DNA of 64,000 nt from SIG480 sp045636865 (lineage in GTDB: Bacteria > Bacillota > Clostridia > Oscillospirales > JAAYXM01): positions 124,001-188,000 of the forward strand of contig JAZTYJ010000016.1 in the NCBI GenBank assembly GCA_045636865.1, written 5' to 3'. Both the position numbers and the translations under genes were made by a program. The notes beneath the pieces are model-generated. The model made no database searches. It was not told the origin of the DNA and worked only from the letters and a program-made list of their open reading frames with translations. Positions 32,201 to 40,198 of this stretch are shown in pieces (the first letter of the stretch is position 1; each line of letters opens with the position of its first letter).

Positions 32201-33199
32201 TTATTCAATAGAAAGTGACTTTTTCGGGCATTTGTCAACGCAGATGCCGCATTTGATGCACTTTTCATCATCAACTGACCATGTCTTTTCTGCACGGTCA
32301 ACTGCGATTGCGCCCTCGGGGCACTGCTTTGCGCAGAGTGTGCAGTATACACAAGTGTCGTTGCACTTAAGCTTGCCGTCGCCCGCCGGAGCCTGAGTCT
32401 CTTCCGTCTTCTCGACCGGAGCCGGAGCTTCGGAAGCTTCAGAGCAGGATGAAGCGTTGATATCGCCGATTGAAAGTGATTTCTTCGGGCATGCGCTTAC
32501 GCAGACGCCGCAGAGTGTGCACTTTTCACGGTCGATTTCCCATGTCTTGTTTGCACGGTCAACCGTGATTGCCTCCTGCGGACACTTTTTTGCACAGAGT
32601 GTGCAGTATACGCAGGTGTCACTGCAGATAACGCCCTCTTCGACAGAAGCAAAATCAAGACACTTCTTCGGGCACTTGCCGATACAGAGTCCGCACTTCA
32701 CGCACTTTTCCTCGTCAACTGACCAGGACTTGCTTGCACGGTCAACCGTGATAGCTCCCTCGGGGCAGTTCTTTGCACAAAGACCGCAGTAGATGCAGGC
32801 ATCTGTGATTGCGAGCTTGCCGAGAATCTTTGCCTTGAAGCGTGTGCCGCGTGAAATTAGGTCTGCCGGGTCGGTTGCTACCATATGGTAGTCGCCCGTG
32901 AGCTCGATTGCCTTTTCAGAGCAGAAGTCCTGACACATTCCGCAGAAGGTGCAGGATGTGAGGTCAAACTCGTATGTGATGTTCTCGCCGCCCTCGACCT
33001 CTTCGGTAAAGCGCGTGATAGCATCGGGAGAGCAGACCTTGATGCACATTCCGCAGTTGACGCACTTTTCTGCATCGTATGCTATTCTTCCGCGGTAGTT
33101 CGGCTTTGCCTCTACCGCGACTTTCGGGAAGTTAACCGTTGACGGCTTTGAAAAGAGATTGCAAATCGCTTCTTTTAAAAACGGGAATGAGAATTTCAT
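32201..33199 (-). CDS. mbhN: MbhN/NuoI-type subunit enlarged to a polyferredoxin (eight [4Fe-4S] motifs)
   Basis: 332 residues from the ATG at 33199, which overlaps the mbhJ stop. The first 110 residues are an ordinary MbhN/NuoI domain (CVNCGMCIKVCSPDAI near 46; CTFCGMCQDFC near 83). Then come three tandem two-cluster units with CxxCxxCxxxCP motifs starting near residues 135, 166, 196, 227, 283 and 314, with repeated spacers such as EAITVDRANKTW. An Ala/Pro/Glu linker (about 250-278) precedes the last unit. Common MbhN/EchF proteins have two clusters, so this one can carry six more and probably wires electrons from soluble ferredoxins or partner enzymes to the hydrogenase. Last gene of the operon. 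Confidence 0.85.
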   Translation of the reverse strand: MKFSFPFLKEAICNLFSKPSTVNFPKVAVEAKPNYRGRIAYDAEKCVNCGMCIKVCSPDAITRFTEEVEGGENITYEFDLTSCTFCGMCQDFCSEKAIELTGDYHMVATDPADLISRGTRFKAKILGKLAITDACIYCGLCAKNCPEGAITVDRASKSWSVDEEKCVKCGLCIGKCPKKCLDFASVEEGVICSDTCVYCTLCAKKCPQEAITVDRANKTWEIDREKCTLCGVCVSACPKKSLSIGDINASSCSEASEAPAPVEKTEETQAPAGDGKLKCNDTCVYCTLCAKQCPEGAIAVDRAEKTWSVDDEKCIKCGICVDKCPKKSLSIE

Positions 33200-33642
33200 T
33201 TGTTCATTGCCTCCCTTTTCTCTTTGAGTATCTCGGTTGCCTTGTAAAGTCCCTCGATTATCGCCTCGGGCTTCGGTGTGCAACCTGCGATTGAAACGTC
33301 AACGTGAGTGTAGTTCTCAAGCGGGCCCTCTACCGAGTAGCTTCCCTTGAAAACGTTGCAGGAGCGCGGACATGAACCGATGGATACTACGCACTTCGGC
33401 TCCGGAACCTGCTCGAGCGTACGGATAAGACGTTCTTTCGACTGACTTGTGATAGGACCTGATACGACAACGATGTCGGCGTGACGCGGAGTGCCCGCGA
33501 GCTTGAAGCCGAAGCGTTCAGCATCGTATCTCGGGGTTAAAACTGCGACGAGTTCAATGTCACAGCCGTTGCATGAGCCTGTATTGATGTGATAAATCCA
33601 GGGTGATTTAGCCATGCTGTTTGCAATAATTTTCTTAAACAT
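33196..33642 (-). CDS. mbhJ: Membrane-bound [NiFe] hydrogenase small subunit (MbhJ/NuoB-like)
   Basis: 148 residues. The proximal [4Fe-4S] ligands are all visible: NTGSCNGCDIELVAVLTPRY, then VVSIGSCPRSCNVFKGSYSV and SIAGCTPKPEAIIEGL. It passes electrons from the ferredoxin subunit to the Ni-Fe site in the large subunit. The first ATG is used; an internal start at MAKSPWIYHI is also possible. Short form typical of group 4 enzymes. Confidence 0.92.
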   Translation of the reverse strand: MFKKIIANSMAKSPWIYHINTGSCNGCDIELVAVLTPRYDAERFGFKLAGTPRHADIVVVSGPITSQSKERLIRTLEQVPEPKCVVSIGSCPRSCNVFKGSYSVEGPLENYTHVDVSIAGCTPKPEAIIEGLYKATEILKEKREAMNK

Positions 33643-33658
33643 AATCTAATCTCCCTCC

Positions 33659-34624
33659 TTAGAATATCCAGACAAGAATAAGGCTTATTGCCGCGAGAGC
33701 TGAAACTATCGTCCAATAGAACTTGAAGAGATGCTCTATCTTAAGACGTGCGCAGATTGCGTGTGCAAGAGTCATTGTGATTATTGTGAGCACAGCGCAG
33801 ATCGCAACGAGAATGAGCGCGTTGAGAGCGATGATTCCCGTGTCGATTCCACCGAAGAAAAGAACGGTGAAGAGTGCTGTCATAACGAACATCTTGATAG
33901 CTGTGTTGAGCTTGAACATCGCAAGCGGTGCGCCGCTGTATTCGACAAGCGGACCTTCGCAGATTTCTGTTTCTGCTTCAGCGACGTCAAACGGCTGTGT
34001 TCCTACCTCTGCCGGAATGACGAGGAGGAATGCGATAGCCGCGGGAATAAGCTTCCAGTTTGTTATGAGAAGCCCCTCTGTCTGCTGGAAGAGCGTAATC
34101 TCTCCCATTGAGAAGCAGAGAGTGTCTCCGCCTGCCGCCTTTGCAACAGCAAGAAGAACGATTACAAGCGGAAGCTCATATGCCATCATCGTAACCATCT
34201 CACGTGAGATACCGATTCCTGCGTACGGTGAGCCCGATGCCGAGCCGCCGAGAATGAGTGCTACTGCAGGAATTGTGAGAAGGTAGAGGAGGATAATCAT
34301 ATCTCCCTGTGTTGAAAGCGGAGAGTATCCGAAAATCGGGATGAAGAGCATCATTACGACAAGGCTGACAAAGCCGATAATCGGTGCTGCAAGGAAAACC
34401 TTGCGGTTTGCAGCATCGGGGATGATTGTCTCTTTTCCCATCAATTTGAAGAAATCATAAAACGGCTGAACGATGGGAGGCCCTTTGCGCTTCTGCATAC
34501 GCGCAAGAACCTTTCGGTCAAGACCTGCGAGCAAAAGTCCGACTATTGATACGAACAAAAGTCCCGGAAATACAAGAACGGAAAATGCATTGGTTAAAAT
34601 TGTTGTTAAAATTTCCACTTTCAC
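33659..34624 (-). CDS. mbhM: Hydrogenase membrane anchor subunit (MbhM/NuoH-like)
   Basis: 321 residues, about eight membrane spans. Family loops: RMQKRKGPPIVQPFYDFFKL, GKETIIPDAANR, ISREMVTMMAYELPLVIVL and PFDVAEAETEICEGPLVEYS. It docks the hydrogenase head on the membrane and forms part of the ion path, as NuoH does in complex I. It lies 9 bases after mbhH. Confidence 0.93.
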   Translation of the reverse strand: MKVEILTTILTNAFSVLVFPGLLFVSIVGLLLAGLDRKVLARMQKRKGPPIVQPFYDFFKLMGKETIIPDAANRKVFLAAPIIGFVSLVVMMLFIPIFGYSPLSTQGDMIILLYLLTIPAVALILGGSASGSPYAGIGISREMVTMMAYELPLVIVLLAVAKAAGGDTLCFSMGEITLFQQTEGLLITNWKLIPAAIAFLLVIPAEVGTQPFDVAEAETEICEGPLVEYSGAPLAMFKLNTAIKMFVMTALFTVLFFGGIDTGIIALNALILVAICAVLTIITMTLAHAICARLKIEHLFKFYWTIVSALAAISLILVWIF

Positions 34625-34632
34625 TCACCTCC

Positions 34633-36558
34633 CTAACGAACAAATATGAACATAAATACTGTTATGATTGCAGTTGCCGCAACTACCCAGAGCGCGTAGT
34701 CGTTTACGACACCTGAATGGAGGCCCTGCAACACCTTAAAGTATCCCTTGAAGTCGTGCTTGAATCCCCAGAAGAGGTCACTTCCGCCGACGTGTGAATG
34801 TTCGCTCATCTCGCCGCCGAAGAAGGTTGCGTACTTGCCGTCGGAAACTTCTTTGTTCTCATTTGAAAGAACGCGTCCGCGCTCGCGATCGCCCGTAAGA
34901 ATGACGATGCATACAGCGATAAGAACGATAGCAAAGAGAACGAGCCACAATACCGGATTCCACAAGCTGAATGTTGTTGTGTCGATATTCTTCGGGAAAA
35001 CGCCGTGGATTTCAGCATAACCGTTGCCCATCATTGAGTTGATGTAATCTCTTACGTTGAATGCAGCTGATGCGGCGGGCTTTAAGATGAATTCCGAAAT
35101 CTTGTTGTAGAAGATACCCGTAACAACGCAGAGAACTGCCATAATCCACATCGGAACACGCATGAGAAGCGGAACTTCCTTTGTTTCTTCAAGGTTTTTC
35201 GGGAGCTGACCGAAGAATACAGCCTGAGTAACCTTGATAAACGATGCAAGTGTCATAACCGATACGACGAGCGCAACGATTGTGACGAATGCGTAGCCGA
35301 AGTTTCCTGTTTCTGTTGCGCGGGCAAATGTTGACTGATAAATCATCCACTTTGATGCAAAGCCGTTAAACGGCGGAAGACCGGAAATTGAAAATGCACC
35401 GATAAGGAAGCAGATGGTGGTTTTCGGCATCTTCTTCGAGAGACCGCCAAGCTTATCAAGGTCTGTTGTCTTTGTTGCATACAAAACCGCACCTGCCGTA
35501 AGGAAGAGAAGTCCTTTGAAGAGTGTGTGGTTCATAGCGTGGAAGAGGCCGCTTGAGAGACCTGCAACCGTTCCGAGACCGATAGCCGTGATGACATAGC
35601 CGATCTGCGAGATACTGTGGAATGCAAGAAGTCTCTTGAAGTCGTGCTGAGCAAGAGCCATCGTTACGCCGATGAACATAGTAACCGCTCCGAATGTAAC
35701 AAGAAGCACATTAACTGCCGGAATATCCATTGCACGGAAGATTACATATGTAAGTCTTATCATGCCGTAGACGCCCGCTTTGTTGACCATACCCGAAAAT
35801 ACCATTGAGATGGATGACGGCGCTGTCATATAAGCATCTGCCGCAGGTGTGTGGAACGGAACGATGTATGACTTTACTCCGAATCCCGCAAACATAAGCG
35901 CGAATGCGAAAATTGTTGCCGGGTTGAGCGAATTTGCTGTGAGGAGACCCGAAATCTGAGCCATATTGAGTGTTGCACAATTTGCATACAGAAGTGCAAT
36001 ACCCGCAAGGATGAGGGATGAGCCGATTGAACCGATGATGAGATACTTAAAGCCTGCCTCAAGCGCGCCCTTTCCGTTGTTGCGGAATGCTGTGAGCGCA
36101 ACCGATGCAAATGTCATAATCTCTATCATAACGAACATATTGAATATGTCGCCGGTTAAGCACAAGCCGAGAACCGAACCTGCAAGCATAAGGAAGAGCG
36201 TATAGTAATGACCGAGGTGGTGATCTCTCTCCATATACTTGATTGAGTAGATTGCTGAAAGGAGAACTGTTGTAACTACCAAAAGACCAAAGAAGAGGTT
36301 GAGAGCATCTATCTCGTAGCCGATACCGATAGCATAGTCTGCAACGGGGCTCCAGTTACCCATCCAGTAGCTGATAATCTGACCGTCGATGAAAACGGGC
36401 TTTATAAGTGCCGCGATGAGTGCGAATGCACCAAGTGATGCGATGAGAGTTATCGCGTTTCTGATGATCTTATTCTTTGCGCCGAAAATTTCGATGAGGA
36501 ACGCGCAAAGGAAGAGTCCCATAACCGCGATAACCGGAAAATGAGAAAAGTTAATCAT
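34633..36558 (-). CDS. mbhH: Antiporter-like hydrogenase subunit (MbhH/MrpD-like)
   Basis: 641 residues, about 14-16 spans. The ND2/ND5/MrpD core is clear: SIKYMERDHHLGHYYTLFLM, FNMFVMIEIMTFASVALTAF (Glu in the helix used for ion transfer), IVPFHTPAADAYMTAPSSIS, DFKRLLAFHSISQIGYVITA and LSGLFHAMNHTLFKGLLFLT. It probably pumps H+ or Na+. The C-terminal 130 residues extend into a polar tail with extra spans, longer than simple MrpD. The start overlaps mbhG by 4 bases. Confidence 0.92.
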   Translation of the reverse strand: MINFSHFPVIAVMGLFLCAFLIEIFGAKNKIIRNAITLIASLGAFALIAALIKPVFIDGQIISYWMGNWSPVADYAIGIGYEIDALNLFFGLLVVTTVLLSAIYSIKYMERDHHLGHYYTLFLMLAGSVLGLCLTGDIFNMFVMIEIMTFASVALTAFRNNGKGALEAGFKYLIIGSIGSSLILAGIALLYANCATLNMAQISGLLTANSLNPATIFAFALMFAGFGVKSYIVPFHTPAADAYMTAPSSISMVFSGMVNKAGVYGMIRLTYVIFRAMDIPAVNVLLVTFGAVTMFIGVTMALAQHDFKRLLAFHSISQIGYVITAIGLGTVAGLSSGLFHAMNHTLFKGLLFLTAGAVLYATKTTDLDKLGGLSKKMPKTTICFLIGAFSISGLPPFNGFASKWMIYQSTFARATETGNFGYAFVTIVALVVSVMTLASFIKVTQAVFFGQLPKNLEETKEVPLLMRVPMWIMAVLCVVTGIFYNKISEFILKPAASAAFNVRDYINSMMGNGYAEIHGVFPKNIDTTTFSLWNPVLWLVLFAIVLIAVCIVILTGDRERGRVLSNENKEVSDGKYATFFGGEMSEHSHVGGSDLFWGFKHDFKGYFKVLQGLHSGVVNDYALWVVAATAIITVFMFIFVR

Positions 36559-36914
36559 CCGCGAATCCTCCTTATCTCATCGGCATTGAGTGTCTTGTAT
36601 TTACGGTAAATCATAATTACAAGTGAGAGTGCCATTGCCGTAACGCAAGCGCCGATAACGATAGATGTGAGTGTGAGTGCCTGCGGAACGGGGTCTACAA
36701 AGAATCTTGATGCGACGCCGTTTAAAAGGTCGCTCATCGTATATATCGGAGCTGTGCCGACATCGTTGAAGCCGATGCTTACAATGAGAAGGTTTACGCC
36801 GTAGTCAATGATTCCGAGACCAAGAACAATTTTGATGAGGTTTTTCTTTGCAACGACTGTATAAAGACCGAGAACAATGAGAAAAACCGAAGCTATATAG
36901 TTTGTGATAATCAT
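36555..36914 (-). CDS. mbhG: MrpC/NuoK-like subunit (MbhG)
   Basis: 119 residues, three spans. YTVVAKKNLIKIVLGLGIID and DYGVNLLIVSIGFN match MrpC; ALTLTSIVIGACVTAMALSL follows. It is one of the small membrane subunits of the antiporter-like module and overlaps mbhF and mbhH by one and four bases. Confidence 0.9.
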   Translation of the reverse strand: MIITNYIASVFLIVLGLYTVVAKKNLIKIVLGLGIIDYGVNLLIVSIGFNDVGTAPIYTMSDLLNGVASRFFVDPVPQALTLTSIVIGACVTAMALSLVIMIYRKYKTLNADEIRRIRG

Positions 36915-37396
36915 TATGCTTCTTCCTCCTCTTCGTCTTCATCGTCTGCGTCGGGTGCAAGGAGCGAGAACATAAGCATAAGAAGGAAGCTTACGCCCGT
37001 GAGAACCTTGAAACCGACCGAATAACCCATAAATGTGATTGTACCCGCGGAGATGAGGTCGCCGACTGCGCCGTTATCAAAGAAGATGTTGCGACAGAAG
37101 TTTGCGCCGACAAAAAGTCCGCAAAGTGCTAAAATTACGTAAAGTGTTGCGCCGATAGCTTCGCCTACGCGCAAAACTTCGGTGTTGATAGAATCCTTCG
37201 CTGTCCGGTAGTTGTAGCCGAGGTAGATGAGAAGCACGGCTGCTGCAACCATGACACCGCCCTGGAATCCACCACCCGGAGAAACTGTTCCGAAAAGGAT
37301 GATGTAGATACCGAACACAATTGAGAAAGGAAGGAGCATATCTGCACCGCACTTTAAAATTACGTTCTTTTCTTTTATTCCGTTTTTAAATTTCAT
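36914..37396 (-). CDS. mbhF: MrpB-like subunit (MbhF)
   Basis: 160 residues, four spans. MLLPFSIVFGIYIILFGTVS then PGGGFQGGVMVAAAVLLIYL is the signature of the MrpB/MnhB family. The C-terminus is a run of Asp/Glu (DADDEDEEEEEA). It joins the ion-translocating module. Confidence 0.9.
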   Translation of the reverse strand: MKFKNGIKEKNVILKCGADMLLPFSIVFGIYIILFGTVSPGGGFQGGVMVAAAVLLIYLGYNYRTAKDSINTEVLRVGEAIGATLYVILALCGLFVGANFCRNIFFDNGAVGDLISAGTITFMGYSVGFKVLTGVSFLLMLMFSLLAPDADDEDEEEEEA

Positions 37397-37770
37397 TATT
37401 TGTCATCCTCCTTTTTCTTTTTTGCAATTGAAAGGATAACAAAGCTGCCTGCGATAGCGGTAAGGAGAATGAATGATTCGCCGAGCGTATCAAATCCGCG
37501 GTAGTCAAAAACGATTGCGGCAACGTTGTTTGCTGCCATTGTTCCGACACCGTCCTTGCGGCTTAAGTTCTGCTTTACCATTATCTCCGCAACGCCGTTT
37601 GCGTCTTTTATGTTCTGAGAAACTCCTGCCTCGTGGAGTGCATAAAGATCTACTGCGTCGTCTTCACCTTTGTATGTTCTCTCAAAGCCCGAAGCTGTGA
37701 ATGCTGCAAAAACGCCTGCGGCAAGGATGATAACGAGGGACACGAGTGCTACTATTCTTTTAGCTTTCAT
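37396..37770 (-). CDS. mbhE: MbhE-type subunit
   Basis: 124 residues. N-terminal span (IVALVSLVIILAAGVFAAFT), an external polar loop, then VAAIVFDYRGFDTLGESFIL with the family's D-x-RGxDTxGE motif and a second span (LTAIAGSFVILSI). It corresponds to the C-terminal part of MrpA split off in Mbh complexes. Confidence 0.88.
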   Translation of the reverse strand: MKAKRIVALVSLVIILAAGVFAAFTASGFERTYKGEDDAVDLYALHEAGVSQNIKDANGVAEIMVKQNLSRKDGVGTMAANNVAAIVFDYRGFDTLGESFILLTAIAGSFVILSIAKKKKEDDK

Positions 37771-38030
37771 TTCTCTTCATCCCCCTTGCTTGTTGTTTTC
37801 TTGATTGCAACGATGAAGATTGCCGTTGAGAGCACAGCTCCGACAGCGGCTTCAGCGATTGCAACGTCGGGTGCGTGGAGAATGATAAACTCAAGAGCCA
37901 TAAATGCACCTGTTGCGCCGAGCGCAAGAACCGATGAGAGGACTCCCTTTGCTGCAACGGCTAAAATTGCCGATGCAACGATGCCTATCATTACAAGGAG
38001 ATTGAGAATAAATACCAAATCAATTGTCAT
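37767..38030 (-). CDS. mbhD: MbhD-type subunit (DUF4040)
   Basis: 87 residues from the ATG at 38030, which overlaps the mbhC stop (AATGACAATTGA); the longer in-frame reading is rejected. AAKGVLSSVLALGATGAFMA then LEFIILHAPDVAIAEAAVGA is the DUF4040 motif found in MrpA C-terminal regions. It contributes to the ion channel. Confidence 0.88.
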   Translation of the reverse strand: MTIDLVFILNLLVMIGIVASAILAVAAKGVLSSVLALGATGAFMALEFIILHAPDVAIAEAAVGAVLSTAIFIVAIKKTTSKGDEEK

Positions 38031-38385
38031 TTTCCAAATCCTCCCCATATTTGTCGCATTTGAGTTTTGCGTCTGCCGCACCGCCGCGGCGGTATGCCGC
38101 ACGGGCGATGGCATGACCTGCAATCGGGTTTGTTATTATGTAGAACACACCCATCGCAAGAAGCTTTACAGCCATTGCCCAATCCGGAGCATCAAGCATA
38201 AAGATTGAATAGAGGATGCCGCCGAGGATTACGCCGAGAACGCCGAGTGTAGAAATGTTTGTTGAAGACTGCATTCTGCAGAATGAGTCGGGCATTCTTA
38301 TCATACCTACAACACCTGCAAATGCAAAGAAGATGCTGATGACGATAAGCGCGTCGATTACATATCTTAAAACTAACTGAATCAT
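38020..38385 (-). CDS. mbhC: MrpG-like subunit (MbhC)
   Basis: 121 residues with three spans. FAFAGVVGMIRMPDSFCRMQ and YIITNPIAGHAIARAAYRRG are clear MrpG/PhaG motifs. It overlaps its neighbours at both ends. Confidence 0.9.
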   Translation of the reverse strand: MIQLVLRYVIDALIVISIFFAFAGVVGMIRMPDSFCRMQSSTNISTLGVLGVILGGILYSIFMLDAPDWAMAVKLLAMGVFYIITNPIAGHAIARAAYRRGGAADAKLKCDKYGEDLENDN

Positions 38386-38636
38386 AGCTTGCCCTCCAGA
38401 TAACGTGATACCAGAACGGATCCGATGAATCCGAGGACTGCGGTTACCATTGCGATATCGAGATAGACACTTCTTCCGCTGTGAAGAGCGAAGATGATGA
38501 GAGCCATATCCGTAAGGATTTCAATGCTGTCTGCAGTAACTGCGCGGTCTGCAACACTCGGACCCTTGATAAGTCTGTAGAAGAGGGTGAGAGCGAGGAC
38601 AACAAAGCATATTGCAAAGAAAATAAGTTCTTTCAT
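38382..38636 (-). CDS. mbhB: MrpF-like subunit (MbhB)
   Basis: 84 residues from the ATG at 38636, overlapping the mbhA stop (TAATG); an upstream in-frame start is less likely. FYRLIKGPSVADRAVTADSI is the MrpF signature, followed by SVYLDIAMVTAVLGFIGSVL. Three spans. Confidence 0.9.
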   Translation of the reverse strand: MKELIFFAICFVVLALTLFYRLIKGPSVADRAVTADSIEILTDMALIIFALHSGRSVYLDIAMVTAVLGFIGSVLVSRYLEGKL

Positions 38637-39181
38637 TATTCCCAGATCCTCCTTACCCATTTTTCAAGTGTACCTGCGATTGCGTCGCTTGCTTCCGGTA
38701 CTTCTTCGGATGCAACGTCAATCCAATGAATGTAGTAGTATGTCTTTCCCTTTTCTTCTGCGATGTCCATCGTGATTGTGCCCGGAGTAAGAGTGATGGA
38801 ATTTGCAAGAGCAGACTGAGCATATTCGCTCTTTAAATCAGTTTCAATCTTGACTATGCCGGGGTTGATCGGAAGCTTCGGAGAAAGCGCACGGCGTGCA
38901 ACGTCTAAATTTGCCTTTATAAGCTCCCAGACAAAAGCGAACACGCAGTAGTAAAGACCTGCGAAGAATCGCTTCGGATTAAAGAGGAAAAATGCTTTTT
39001 TATGAATGAAGAATCTCGCTGAGAAAAGTGCTGTGATGATGCTGACGAGAGCACCTGCCGCAAGCACCTGCCACGATGCGCCGCCCGTAAAGATTGCCGC
39101 TATCTGACCTGTGATGACGAGCCAGAAGATGTAGCAGACTATCGCGGTTGACAGGATTGCGGAAAACTTTGCCTTTTTCAA
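38636..39181 (-). CDS. mbhA: MrpE-like subunit (MbhA)
   Basis: 181 residues. Two to three N-terminal spans (FSAILSTAIVCYIFWLVITG), then VFAFVWELIKANLDVARRAL and the MrpE motif NSITLTPGTITMDIAEEKGK with a C-terminal YYIHWIDVASEE. It starts the run of Mrp-like genes, 15 bases after hypB. Confidence 0.9.
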   Translation of the reverse strand: MKKAKFSAILSTAIVCYIFWLVITGQIAAIFTGGASWQVLAAGALVSIITALFSARFFIHKKAFFLFNPKRFFAGLYYCVFAFVWELIKANLDVARRALSPKLPINPGIVKIETDLKSEYAQSALANSITLTPGTITMDIAEEKGKTYYYIHWIDVASEEVPEASDAIAGTLEKWVRRIWE

Positions 39182-39196
39182 AGGAACACCCCCTGA

Positions 39197-39853
39197 TTAA
39201 TTTATCTTTTGGGCTATCTTTTCTGACAGCCACTCGGAAAGCTCTTTTTCGCCCTCGCCCGTTTTTGTTGAAACGCGGAGGATTTTTGCTTTTCCGTTTA
39301 GGTCGTATACATCGCGCTCGACACGCTCGCAGTCAAAATCGAAATGCGGAAGCATATCGTATTTATTGATGACGAGTGCATCGGTTGTTGCAAACATAAG
39401 CGGATATTTTACGACCTTGTCGTCCCCTTCGGGAACGCTTAAAATTGAAACTCTCATATCCTCGCCGATATTGAACTCTGCAGGACAGACGAGGTTTCCG
39501 ATATTTTCAACGATGAGAACATCTGTTTCATCGAGGTCAAAAAACGAGAGCATATGGCGGATTGACATCGCCTCGATGTGGCATGCGCCGTCCGTCTGAA
39601 GCTGAACGACGGGGATACCCATCTTGTCTATCGTTTCTGCGTCTATCGCACCTGCGATATCGCCCTCGATAACACCGATTTTATAAGTGTTGCGAAGATT
39701 TTTTATAATGCTCGTGATAAGACTCGTCTTACCTGCGCCGGGTGAGCCCATAACATTTATGAGGCAGACCTTCTTCTCGCGGAGAAGCGCTTTCACTTCT
39801 TCGGAGACGTCTTCGTTCCACTCAAGAATCTGTTTTACTATTTTGATTTCCAT
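39197..39853 (-). CDS. hypB: Hydrogenase nickel incorporation GTPase
   Basis: 218 residues. P-loop INVMGSPGAGKTSLITSII, metal and G motifs GVIEGDIAGAIDAETID, HIEAMSIRHML, VENIGNLVCPAEFNIGED and the NKxD-type VINKYDMLPHFDFD. It lacks the His-rich N-terminal nickel store of some HypB proteins. It hydrolyses GTP to load nickel into the large subunit with HypA, which is encoded directly upstream. Both sit inside the structural operon. Confidence 0.95.
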   Translation of the reverse strand: MEIKIVKQILEWNEDVSEEVKALLREKKVCLINVMGSPGAGKTSLITSIIKNLRNTYKIGVIEGDIAGAIDAETIDKMGIPVVQLQTDGACHIEAMSIRHMLSFFDLDETDVLIVENIGNLVCPAEFNIGEDMRVSILSVPEGDDKVVKYPLMFATTDALVINKYDMLPHFDFDCERVERDVYDLNGKAKILRVSTKTGEGEKELSEWLSEKIAQKIN

Positions 39854-40195
39854 TTATTCGACCTCCAGGCTGTCTACGTAGTATTCCCTGCCTGACATAA
39901 GCTTTATCTCGGCGCTGTCGCATTCGGGACAACGGATTTTCCTCTTCGGAATTTCTCCGTTATATCCGCAGGAGTTGCATTTTATCGTAATCGGAATTTT
40001 TTCAACCTTAAGGCGTGCGCCCTCGGCGATTGTTCCGCGGCTTGCGATGTCAAAATACTCCTGAATGCATTCGGGAAGCACTCCTGACAGCTCTCCGATT
40101 TTAAGGCGGATTTCAAGAATCTTCTTCGCACCAAAGCGAACAGCCTCCGGAACCGCCGCCTCAATTATCCCTTCTGTTATTGCAAGCTCGTGCAT
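39854..40195 (-). CDS. hypA: Hydrogenase nickel metallochaperone
   Basis: 113 residues. N-terminal MHELAITEGIIEAAVPEA with the Ni-binding Met-His-Glu, and a zinc ribbon with CNSCGYNGEIP and RCPECDSAEIKL. It delivers nickel to the MbhL precursor. It begins 4 bases after mbhL and abuts hypB. Confidence 0.95.
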   Translation of the reverse strand: MHELAITEGIIEAAVPEAVRFGAKKILEIRLKIGELSGVLPECIQEYFDIASRGTIAEGARLKVEKIPITIKCNSCGYNGEIPKRKIRCPECDSAEIKLMSGREYYVDSLEVE

Positions 40196-40198
40196 AGC

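Noticed and set aside
32450..32800. Tandem DNA repeat or misassembly in the ferredoxin gene
   Set aside because: The repeats differ at many positions and the frame stays open with every Cys kept, so they are coding domain repeats; kept as a finding instead.
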